Of a stretch of DNA of 19,477 nucleotides, positions 1-7,363 are shown in pieces. The position numbers were made by a program, and so were the translations under genes. The DNA is from JBCCSZ01 sp039199225 (GTDB taxonomy: Bacteria; Bacteroidota; Bacteroidia; Chitinophagales; Saprospiraceae): assembly GCA_039199225.1 (NCBI GenBank), contig JBCCSZ010000138.1, forward strand, positions 1 through 19,477, written 5' to 3'. The notes under the pieces were generated by a model. It did not search any database, was not told the DNA's origin, and saw nothing but the letters and a program-made list of their open reading frames with translations. Position 1 is the first letter of the stretch, and each line of letters begins with the position of its first letter.

Positions 1-3000
1 CTCGTAGTATTCGCCTTTTTACTGGCTTGTGTGCTGAATACGGATGCCCAAAGTTACTGTCCTTCGCAATCTGATTTTCCTTGGGAAGAATGGATCGAAA
101 GCGTTCAAATTGGCGACCTAAGCAATGAAAACAACGGTAAATCCCGTGATTTTAATACGGCGGGCTATTCCAATTTCACAGACTTGAATGCTCCCTCTGT
201 GGCAAAGGGCAATTCGATCGAATTTTCTTTTTCCTCTGGTCGCAGCGGTACCACACCGGCGGGCTTTTGGAGCGTTTTTATTGATTTCAACCAAGACGGT
301 GATTTTACAGATACGGGTGAAAATGTCCTCCGGCAAGAAGTCAATGCGCAGACAGTGGCAGGGCGTTTTGACATTCCGGCGACAGCTGAAAGCGGCACTA
401 CCCGGCTACGGATCATTTTGGCCAAAGAAGGCTTCGCCCAAGCCTGTGACGATCCTGACAGAGGGGAGGTGGAGGACTACAGCTTGAACATCGCTGGCAA
501 TACACCACAGGATTTACCGGATTTGCTAAGCAGCAATTTCAACCCACCTGCCAGGGGTGTGACCAACAGCATCGTCAACTTTACCGTAGACCTCAAGAAC
601 GAAGGGCGAGGGGCGGCTACAGACAATTTTGAAATAGGGCTTTTTTTATCAACCGACCCTAGCCTCAGCGCAGACGACATCGACGTAGGCGAAATTCCAA
701 CCGGAAATTTTGCGCCACTGAGCTTTATTAGAAATGTCCCCGGCGCCTTCAATTTGGCAGGTGTTGCCCCTAAAACATACTTTTTACTAATCGTCGTAGA
801 CCGTGACAACGACATCACCGAGTCCAACGAAAACAACAACCTCGTTTCCACGCTCTTCACTGTTGAGCCAGCCCCCGCCGGAACAGGAGCAGACCTCGAA
901 CTCTCCATCTCTGCCAACAACGCCAATCCCGCCGCCTTCCAAACCATCCGCCTTCAAACGACTGTCACCAACAAGGGGCCGGATAGATTACAAAGTGCCG
1001 AGATTCACATTCCTGCCTCTCCCGACTATGTTGTTGCTGGCAATGGCCGCCCGATTTTGAACAATGGCAATCTCGTCATTGAAAACAATGAGCCCAGGTG
1101 GCAGTTGAACGGCTTGGAAGTCGGAGAAACGGCCAGCCTGGAAATCGATGTCTTTACCTTGGACCCCGATGCCGACCCTTGCGTACAAGTGGTTTCCGCT
1201 CTGCCAGGCGACCCCGATTCGGCCCCCAATAACTACGATTGTGCCTCTGTCCCACAGGAAGACGACGAAGGGAGCTTACGGCAGGGCGTAGGAAGCGGCA
1301 GCTCTTTCATCGACTTGCTCATCCCACAATTGTCGGCACCGACTTCTGAAATGACCAACAGCCGGGTAAACTTTACGCTGAGCATCCAAAACGACGGAAA
1401 CATCAACAGTTCTTTTTTCAATGTCTCTTTATTTTTGTCCGACAATGGGCTCCTCGATCCGGCGGATGAGGAAGTATTTCGGACGCTCTCCATTGCCTTG
1501 CAGCCCAGCGAGAGATTCACCTTGCCCGCATCAGAATCCTTTTTTACAACCAATGGCATCGCAGCTGGCAACTATTTTCTAATTGCAAAAATCGACTCCG
1601 GTGACAACATCGATGAATCCGACGAAGCAAATAATTTGGTGATTCAGGCTTTTGAAGTAAGTCCCGAAGAACCCGATAGGATCGACTATGCCTTGTCTGA
1701 CCTTCAAGCCCCAGCCAGTGGCCTTTCCAGCGCCACCATCGACCTGACGGTAGACCTGGCCAAGTTGGGCAATTCTACGGTATTCAGCCAAACCTTTGTA
1801 GGTATTTTCCTGTCGACCGACAATGCCATCAGCCCAGATGATTTGGAAGTGGGATTCCTAAAATACAGTACTTCTCTTCCAGATGCCATGCAAGACGACC
1901 GGGCTGCTCAGTTCTCGCTAAAGGGCGTCGTACCTGGCGATTACTTTCTCATCTTGAAAATCGACCGAGACGAACTTTTCGCCGAACCCAACGAAGACAA
2001 CAACATCCTTTCCCAAGCCTTTACCGTTCTGGCAGAGCCGACGCCTGACTGCGCTGTTGCATTGGGTGGTGATAGGATACTTTGCTCGGAAACCATTGGC
2101 GATGTTACCCGACTTTTCATTCAGGACGAACAGGAAGCCTTTCAATACGACCTGGCACAAGATGGCAATATTTTAGACATCAGCTCCTTGGGCGCTTACG
2201 CCTTTGACAGCACATTGATTGAAAATAGCGAGTTGATTTACCAAGATGCTAGCGGACAAGTGTTGTTTCAAAAAGCCATTCCACAAAACGTATTAGACAT
2301 CCTCCCAACCATCTCTGCAGCTACTCGACTGAGTGATGGCAACTTCCTTTTGGGTGGCAGATTTCAGACAATCCTCAACTTTCCTTTCACGGTGGAATTA
2401 AGGCTGGTCAAAACAGATGGGAATCTCAATTTAATAGATTCGACCGTGATATCCACCAGCTCATCGGTCCCTGCCAATTCCAATAATCAAATCAACTATT
2501 TGATCGCATTAGACAATGGAGAGGCTGGTATTGCTTACACCACCTTTGTCAACTTATTGGTTTCCACTCCTACCCTAGTCTTTGCAAAGGTCAGCAATGA
2601 TTTGACAACAAGTATTTCCAGTTCGTTTGGTGCTACCTCCATTCGAAGCGTTACGGAAACGCCCTGTGGTGATTTACTGGCAGAGGTAAGTCTGGGACGA
2701 TTTGGACAAAAAGGCAGTACGCGCGGGGAACAATTTTTTCAACTCTCCAAAGATGGTTTTCAACGCAGCCCGAGTTATGGATTCTTTCGAATAGCCGTTG
2801 ATCGCTTACCGACGGTGCTGTCCAGAAGTTTTCAAGGAATACTTCCAGAACCCTTCCAGATGGGATACAGCTTTGCGTTGCCTTTTGCTTTACAAGACTC
2901 TACGCCACCCTTCATCGATGTCGAGTTGTACAATCCTGGGCCGGATACAACCTTCTTGAAAATTCCTTACATCGATTTTAATTATGCGACTCGAAATGGC

Positions 3001-3762
3001 CAAACGGCCTTGGCTTATGGGATACTAAACGGAGCGCTCACGGCGGTGGGAACCGACTGCCAAGGACCCAGTGGCGTAGACCTTGAAGTCAGTCTTTCTG
3101 TGGACGATGAACGGCCAGCCGTTTTCCAGAATGTTCTGTATACTTTGACGGTTCGCAATGCTGGTACGGAAGACGCCACAGGGATCGTCATCGATTTCGA
3201 CCATGGCGCACAGGAATCTCCCAAGCGACTGGCATTTGTCAGCCAAACCGATCCGACCTACAATTCCTGGGAGGGCAGATGGTATCTGGGAGACCTACCC
3301 GCAGGTGGCGCACGTACGATGAACCTCGAATTGTTCGTACTCTCCGCCGCTGCGCCCGAAACCAGCCTGATGGCCTTCGTCGAAAGCCTCGATCAGACAG
3401 ACGTGAATCCTGCCAACGATCAAGCAAGTGCAAGCATTGATCTGACCAATAGCGCCACGTCCCGACTGGGACTGGCAGACCAGAGATCAAGCAAAACGAC
3501 AGGAACGGCTTTGCTCCAATTGTTTCCAAGCCCAGCGAGAAATCACTTAACAGTCAGTCTTCAAAGTACGCAGGCACGGAAGCATGTCTTGCAAATTTAC
3601 GATGCCAAAGGTTTGCTTTTGCGCTCAATACCTTTTCAAGCAGAAGTAGGCTTCCAACAGTTGCAAGTGGATGTAACAGAGCTAGGAGAAGGCATGTATC
3701 TTTTGCGGTTGCCAGGAGCCAATGGTCGGCAGCAGGCAAAGCGCTTTGTCAAAATAGAGTAG
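1..3762 (+). CDS. Large secreted CARDB/DUF11 repeat protein with T9SS type A sorting domain (5' partial)
   Basis: The reading frame is open from the first base of the window. Its first codons (LVVFAFLLAC, then NTDAQS) read as the hydrophobic core and cleavage region of a signal peptide, so the true start lies upstream and the GTG at 31 is not the start. Numbering from the first codon, a GEVEDY domain (motif at 155-160) is followed by a CARDB domain (about 171-290), a DUF11-like domain (296-425), CARDB domains at about 435-558 and 560-680, an unassigned 330-residue block that may be a propeller, a second DUF11-like domain (1025-1150) and a C-terminal sorting domain (1170-1253; FPSPARN, GMYLLRL, KRFVKIE). 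These beta-sandwich modules are common in T9SS-exported surface proteins. I infer an adhesive or structural role; no catalytic residues are visible. It converges with the next gene. Confidence 0.9.
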   Translation, partial: LVVFAFLLACVLNTDAQSYCPSQSDFPWEEWIESVQIGDLSNENNGKSRDFNTAGYSNFTDLNAPSVAKGNSIEFSFSSGRSGTTPAGFWSVFIDFNQDGDFTDTGENVLRQEVNAQTVAGRFDIPATAESGTTRLRIILAKEGFAQACDDPDRGEVEDYSLNIAGNTPQDLPDLLSSNFNPPARGVTNSIVNFTVDLKNEGRGAATDNFEIGLFLSTDPSLSADDIDVGEIPTGNFAPLSFIRNVPGAFNLAGVAPKTYFLLIVVDRDNDITESNENNNLVSTLFTVEPAPAGTGADLELSISANNANPAAFQTIRLQTTVTNKGPDRLQSAEIHIPASPDYVVAGNGRPILNNGNLVIENNEPRWQLNGLEVGETASLEIDVFTLDPDADPCVQVVSALPGDPDSAPNNYDCASVPQEDDEGSLRQGVGSGSSFIDLLIPQLSAPTSEMTNSRVNFTLSIQNDGNINSSFFNVSLFLSDNGLLDPADEEVFRTLSIALQPSERFTLPASESFFTTNGIAAGNYFLIAKIDSGDNIDESDEANNLVIQAFEVSPEEPDRIDYALSDLQAPASGLSSATIDLTVDLAKLGNSTVFSQTFVGIFLSTDNAISPDDLEVGFLKYSTSLPDAMQDDRAAQFSLKGVVPGDYFLILKIDRDELFAEPNEDNNILSQAFTVLAEPTPDCAVALGGDRILCSETIGDVTRLFIQDEQEAFQYDLAQDGNILDISSLGAYAFDSTLIENSELIYQDASGQVLFQKAIPQNVLDILPTISAATRLSDGNFLLGGRFQTILNFPFTVELRLVKTDGNLNLIDSTVISTSSSVPANSNNQINYLIALDNGEAGIAYTTFVNLLVSTPTLVFAKVSNDLTTSISSSFGATSIRSVTETPCGDLLAEVSLGRFGQKGSTRGEQFFQLSKDGFQRSPSYGFFRIAVDRLPTVLSRSFQGILPEPFQMGYSFALPFALQDSTPPFIDVELYNPGPDTTFLKIPYIDFNYATRNGQTALAYGILNGALTAVGTDCQGPSGVDLEVSLSVDDERPAVFQNVLYTLTVRNAGTEDATGIVIDFDHGAQESPKRLAFVSQTDPTYNSWEGRWYLGDLPAGGARTMNLELFVLSAAAPETSLMAFVESLDQTDVNPANDQASASIDLTNSATSRLGLADQRSSKTTGTALLQLFPSPARNHLTVSLQSTQARKHVLQIYDAKGLLLRSIPFQAEVGFQQLQVDVTELGEGMYLLRLPGANGRQQAKRFVKIE

Positions 3763-3795
3763 CAATCGCCTGGTAATGGACAAGGCATAAATGCA

Positions 3796-3821
3796 GCGTT
3801 TTTTCTACAGTGAAACAACGC
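3796..3821. terminator. Weak hairpin between convergent genes
   Basis: GCGTT (3796-3800) pairs with AACGC (3817-3821), followed by one mismatch and three more A-T pairs around an 8-nt loop. It lies in the 99-bp gap between two convergent genes, where a bidirectional terminator would be expected. There is no clean T-tract beyond the stem, so this is a weak call. Confidence 0.3.
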
Positions 3822-3861
3822 ACAAAAGTAGTTGCTACATATTCAATTTGGAGAGAATTGA

Positions 3862-5163
3862 TTAATTGAGTCGCTGCTTCAGTAGCTCGTTTCTCGATTG
3901 GTTCTTACCACCGTCTTTGAGAAAGTAAATATAGTCATTCTGAATTTCGATCTCTTCGTACTGACCTGGATTTGTATCGACTTGAAAGACTGGCATGGTT
4001 TGTCCAGACTGCAAGTCAACCCGATGCACTTGAATACCTTTAGTATTTTTAAACAGGGTATAAAGGCTCTTTGTCTTGGCATCCCACAAAACGCGCTTCA
4101 ACCATTTTTTATCTGTCGGATATTCAATCGCCACCGTTTTGATCAACTCGTTGACATCGTAAAATTCAATACGCTGCTCCGGATTATTCACCAACACAAC
4201 TTCATTGGAAATGCCATAGAGATAAACGGGTACTTTGGATTTGTAATAGACCTGCAGTAGAAAATCGCTGTCTTGCTGGTGGTGGCGGTAAATGCCGTTT
4301 TCAACAAAATTATTGGCCTCCATGCTGCTGACGCGTTGTCCACTTCTCATATATCCGACATCTTCTCTCAGTTGAGCCAAATGTCTTTCATCGGCAATCG
4401 TTTTGAGCAACTCAGCAGAGGAAGATGCCAAGTCGTAGCGACTGACTTTTTTGATCATGCCACTCGAACTGCTGAACAGATAATAAATACTGTTGTCCTG
4501 CAAAAGCTTACAAGGTTTGATAAAATTTTCGAAGGTATCTACGGATACAAAATCGACAAGGTCCAGCTCACCTTCTGATGATCCAATTTCGTACACTTTG
4601 GATTGCGTCTGCAAATAAACGACCTGATTGCAACTCCTATACAAGCCTTGTACTTTTCGCATTTTTTGCAATCGAAAAGAATCCAGTTTCTGTCCTTCTA
4701 AATCAGCCTTAACCAAATACTTATCCGAAAAAGTACCATAATGCTCTATCCAGTACAGGTGCTGATCGGTGATTTCAAAATCTAAAATAGAGCATTCTCG
4801 CTCGTCCGATAGCGGCGTCGCTTCGCTACTAGATGATACCACGACTTCTTCCAATACGTTGACCTTTGAAACCAAAAAGACCAACTGAAAGGTATCCGTC
4901 GGACTACTCAACTCAAGGGTAGAAGATCGATATCCAATATGTGAGATTTGTAATGCCGCTGGAAAAGATGGGATGTTTAGCGTGAACAACCCATTGGCAT
5001 CGGTGGTCGTTCCCAGTTCACTTCCCAATAAATTGATGTTGACACCTGCGATCGGCTGGCCAGTGCGAAGATCGTTTACCTGCCCCTCTATCAACTGTTG
5101 CGCCTGCACACTACCTACCACCGTAAAGCAAAGAATGGTCAGTAAGCACAAATTCGTTTTCAT
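3862..5163 (-). CDS. Secreted protein with SusC-like carboxypeptidase-regulatory domain and putative beta-propeller
   Basis: The protein has 433 residues. A signal peptide (1-21, ending SVQAQ) is followed by a carboxypeptidase-regulatory-like domain at about 22-100 with the usual signature (IEGQVNDLRTGQPIAGV, then GTTTDANGLFTL and ISHIGYR). It ends in LEEVVVSS, like the N-terminal extension of SusC/RagA TonB-dependent receptors. No plug or barrel follows: residues 110-433 are soluble and strand-rich, resembling the 6-bladed-propeller proteins of Bacteroidota. The ATG start is supported by the signal peptide. No T9SS sorting domain is visible, so a periplasmic or surface location is possible. 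The function is not known; a binding or sensing role is a guess. The gene could be co-transcribed with the dehydrogenase gene upstream, although a weak terminator-like hairpin lies between them. Confidence 0.85.
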   Translation of the reverse strand: MKTNLCLLTILCFTVVGSVQAQQLIEGQVNDLRTGQPIAGVNINLLGSELGTTTDANGLFTLNIPSFPAALQISHIGYRSSTLELSSPTDTFQLVFLVSKVNVLEEVVVSSSSEATPLSDERECSILDFEITDQHLYWIEHYGTFSDKYLVKADLEGQKLDSFRLQKMRKVQGLYRSCNQVVYLQTQSKVYEIGSSEGELDLVDFVSVDTFENFIKPCKLLQDNSIYYLFSSSSGMIKKVSRYDLASSSAELLKTIADERHLAQLREDVGYMRSGQRVSSMEANNFVENGIYRHHQQDSDFLLQVYYKSKVPVYLYGISNEVVLVNNPEQRIEFYDVNELIKTVAIEYPTDKKWLKRVLWDAKTKSLYTLFKNTKGIQVHRVDLQSGQTMPVFQVDTNPGQYEEIEIQNDYIYFLKDGGKNQSRNELLKQRLN

Positions 5164-5181
5164 TTTACATGGCTTTTCAGC

Positions 5182-5201
5182 TACAAGAGCGAAGTCTTGT
5201 A
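5182..5201 (-). promoter_or_regulatory. Leader hairpin upstream of the regulatory-domain protein
   Basis: TACAAGA (5182-5188) and TCTTGTA (5195-5201) form a perfect 7-bp stem with a 6-nt loop. It ends 18 bp upstream of the start codon at 5163. It would sit in the 5' leader of that mRNA. No U-tract follows on the minus strand, so it is not an obvious terminator. Confidence 0.3.
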
Positions 5202-5264
5202 AAGGTTAAAAATACCGGGCAGGTATAGGACTACAAAAGTTTGTTTGTATTATTAATGTAACAC

Positions 5265-5290
5265 AAAAAGTGCCACTTCCGTTGCGAAGT
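5265..5290 (-). terminator. Possible terminator of the sugar dehydrogenase gene
   Basis: Read on the minus strand, a short stem (ACTTC/GAAGT around 6 nt, 5275-5290) is followed a few bases later by a five-T run (complement of 5265-5269). It lies about 40 bp downstream of the stop at 5329. The stem is short, so the call is weak. Confidence 0.35.
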
Positions 5291-5328
5291 TCTACCTTAT
5301 TTCAGCAAACAGCCGACCATCAAACGAC

Positions 5329-6969
5329 TCAATTGCTCAGCTTTAACAAGCTCCGACTAAAATAACCTTCCGCAGTTTGGACGCGTAAGTAGTACAAGCC
5401 ATCGGGCAGATGACCTAGTTGAAGGCTTCGCTGCCAGGAACCCTGTCCGCTGTGCTGCTCCTCCAAAAGCGTCCGCCCATGGATATCGACCAACTGCAGG
5501 CCAAACCGACGAAATTCCGGCAAGTCCAGCTGCAGATCAAAGCGACCGTTGCTCGGATTCGGCTGTAGGCCCAACAGCACCACACCATCCACCGCATCCA
5601 CTGAAGTGACAAGCACATTGACCGTTGCCGTTTCGAATGTACAGCCGTTGTCATAGGTAACCACTAAGGTATAATCACCACTGACGGCAGCAGTGTAGCT
5701 GGCCATTGTGGCACCTGCGATGGGCGCTCCGTCTTGGTACCATTGGTAGGCACTGAAAGTATCTACGACAGAAAGGATACTGCCGTTTTGGTTGATGTCA
5801 GGCACGGCGAGCGCATCGCCCATGGTGAGTCGGTAAATGTCTCCCGTCCGCCAACGAGCTACATACAGCTCTCCCTCGACATCCTCCCCAAAGGTACTGA
5901 TGTCGTAGTTCAAACGCCGGAAATGCTCGTCGTTGATCCATCCACCACTGCCATCCGGACGAAGTGACCAGATGTAGCCTTGGCAAAACTCAGCATAGAA
6001 GTAACGGCCATACATCTCCGGATACCGACAACCTCTATAGACATAGCCGCCAGTAACAGAATTGCAATTGCTGGAAACCTTGTAGGTATGGACTGGCTCA
6101 ATCACCGTTGGCTCATCGGCACACTCATCGGCCGGGCTAGAATAAGGCAACTCTCCTTCTCGGCAATCCCATCCATAATTTTCGCCCCCTGTACTATTGG
6201 CCGGTTGAAAATCGATCTCTTCCCGCGCATTCTGCCCAACGTCTGCTATCCACATATCGCCAGTAAGCCGGTCAAAGCTGAAACGCCAAGGATTGCGAAG
6301 CCCAAAGGCCCATATCTCGTCCAGCTCAAAGTCGGTTCCCTCAAAGGGATTGTCCGGCGGAATGGCATATGGCTCTTCCGTATCAATGTCAATACGCAGC
6401 ATCTTACCGTGCCAGATCAGCGGGTCTTGCGCATAGTCGAGTGGATCACCCCGGTCACCACCATCACCAAAGCCAATGTAGAGATAGCCATCCGGTCCAA
6501 AGGCTACTCCCCCACCATTGTGGTTCCTAAACGGCTGTGCCAATTCTAAAATAATCTTTTCACTCTCCTTGAGCGCCTTATTAGGGTCTTGGGGATCGGC
6601 CTGAAACCGACTGATGCGAGAGGTACCACTGTTGCCAACATCGACAATGTAGTGGACAAAAAAGTATGGATTCGATTCATAATCCGGATGAAAAGCCAGT
6701 CCGAGCAACCCTTGTTCCGTACCGCCAACATGGACTCTGTCCCGAAGGTCCAGAAAAGGATCGGCGACCTTGGTTCCATCTGTTTTCAAGATGCGAATAA
6801 ATCCTTCTTGCTCTACGACAAACAAACGGTCGTCTCCCGCTTCGGCAATATCAACAGGAGATGCGTAGCCCGATGCGACCAGCTCAGGGACGACTTCAGA
6901 CTGTGCAAATAGCCCATTGCAAAGCAATAAGGAAAACAAAAACAGAAGAATATTTTTTCTGAGGATCAT
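5329..6969 (-). CDS. Secreted PQQ-dependent sugar dehydrogenase-like protein (glucose/sorbosone dehydrogenase family) with T9SS type A sorting domain
   Basis: The protein has 546 residues. It has a signal peptide (about 1-22, GLFAQ), a six-bladed propeller of the glucose/sorbosone dehydrogenase family (about 28-385), an Ig-like segment (about 390-455; YQWYQDGAPI, SGDYTLVV) and a C-terminal sorting domain (468-546; LQPNPSNG, GLYYLRV). Family landmarks are present: RNHNGGGVAFGPDGYLYIG places the presumed catalytic base at His150, and GLRNPWRF supplies Arg225-Asn226, equivalent to the residues that contact PQQ and substrate in soluble glucose dehydrogenase. Arg372 and Arg374 (ARWRTGDIYRL) fit the late PQQ-binding arginines. 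The expected role is extracellular oxidation of an aldose or sugar alcohol at C1. Several cysteines (269, 283, 302, 314, 329) suggest disulfides and recall HHIP-like relatives. The substrate is unknown. Confidence 0.9.
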   Translation of the reverse strand: MILRKNILLFLFSLLLCNGLFAQSEVVPELVASGYASPVDIAEAGDDRLFVVEQEGFIRILKTDGTKVADPFLDLRDRVHVGGTEQGLLGLAFHPDYESNPYFFVHYIVDVGNSGTSRISRFQADPQDPNKALKESEKIILELAQPFRNHNGGGVAFGPDGYLYIGFGDGGDRGDPLDYAQDPLIWHGKMLRIDIDTEEPYAIPPDNPFEGTDFELDEIWAFGLRNPWRFSFDRLTGDMWIADVGQNAREEIDFQPANSTGGENYGWDCREGELPYSSPADECADEPTVIEPVHTYKVSSNCNSVTGGYVYRGCRYPEMYGRYFYAEFCQGYIWSLRPDGSGGWINDEHFRRLNYDISTFGEDVEGELYVARWRTGDIYRLTMGDALAVPDINQNGSILSVVDTFSAYQWYQDGAPIAGATMASYTAAVSGDYTLVVTYDNGCTFETATVNVLVTSVDAVDGVVLLGLQPNPSNGRFDLQLDLPEFRRFGLQLVDIHGRTLLEEQHSGQGSWQRSLQLGHLPDGLYYLRVQTAEGYFSRSLLKLSN

Positions 6970-7135
6970 GGCAAATTGGTATTATGGGAATTGTATTTAC
7001 TTAAAAATATGGAAAATAGCGCAATTACAATTAATCTTTTTGTCAATATGAATAACAATGGCCGAAATATCAAAAAAACATATTATTAATTTCATTTCCA
7101 TTCGTTTGCCCCTTCACTTAATGCTTAAAATACTG

Positions 7136-7143
7136 TATCTTTG
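7136..7143 (+). promoter_or_regulatory. Bacteroidota-type -7 box (TATCTTTG) for the giant repeat protein
   Basis: TATCTTTG at 7136-7143 matches the TAnnTTTG -7 consensus of Bacteroidota. The -33 element is poor: a TTTG at 7105-7108 is 27 bp away, longer than the usual 19-21, and a partial CTTC lies at the normal distance. The predicted transcript starts near 7150, giving a leader of about 215 nt before the ATG at 7364. The rest of the 394-bp gap between the divergent genes (6970-7363) is AT-rich and holds no gene I can support. Confidence 0.45.
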
Positions 7144-7150
7144 CCTTCAC

Positions 7151-7164
7151 AGGAGTCACCTCCT
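7151..7164 (+). promoter_or_regulatory. Short hairpin at the predicted 5' end of the transcript
   Basis: AGGAG and CTCCT pair around a TCAC loop, 8 bp after the -7 box, so the stem would lie at the very 5' end of the mRNA. A 5'-terminal stem can protect an mRNA from decay; that function is inferred. Confidence 0.3.
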
Positions 7165-7225
7165 ACCTGATTGCATCAAAATTTCAAGTAAACAAAACTA
7201 CATAGTCCTTCTTGTAGAAGCAGAC

Positions 7226-7242
7226 GATGCGATGTCCGCATC
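7226..7242 (+). promoter_or_regulatory. Leader hairpin GATGCG/CGCATC
   Basis: This is a perfect 6-bp GC-containing stem (7226-7231 with 7237-7242) around a 5-nt loop, in the middle of the predicted leader of the 7364 gene. No T-tract follows, so it is more likely a leader structure than a terminator. It matches no riboswitch class I recognise. Confidence 0.3.
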
Positions 7243-7363
7243 CTAGTAGTTCTATAGTCGATCCTGCATCCCTAAAACCATTTAATCGCTAGAGAACCAG
7301 GCCCTGTATTTGCTTTGCAACTACATAGCGTCTGATCGCTTGTTGTTTACACGATCCCATGAA

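Noticed and set aside
3759..3838. GTAGCAA/TTGCTAC inverted repeat around the first convergent gap
   Set aside because: Seven bases separated by more than 60 bp is expected by chance.
5980..6549. Long plus-strand ORF (189 codons) opposite the sugar dehydrogenase
   Set aside because: It is a shadow of a well-supported gene and encodes no recognisable protein; similar shadows at 477-947 and 9363-9946 were dropped for the same reason.
7058..7246. 62-codon plus-strand ORF before the giant repeat gene
   Set aside because: It spans the predicted promoter and both leader hairpins, has no recognisable domain and looks like chance reading of AT-rich DNA.
7196..7328. 10-bp direct repeat AACTACATAG, 123 bp apart
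   Set aside because: It is short, with no mobile-element features between copies; probably chance in AT-rich DNA.
7310..7363. Upstream TTG start for the giant repeat protein
   Set aside because: It adds 18 residues before a clear signal-peptide start at the in-frame ATG 7364.
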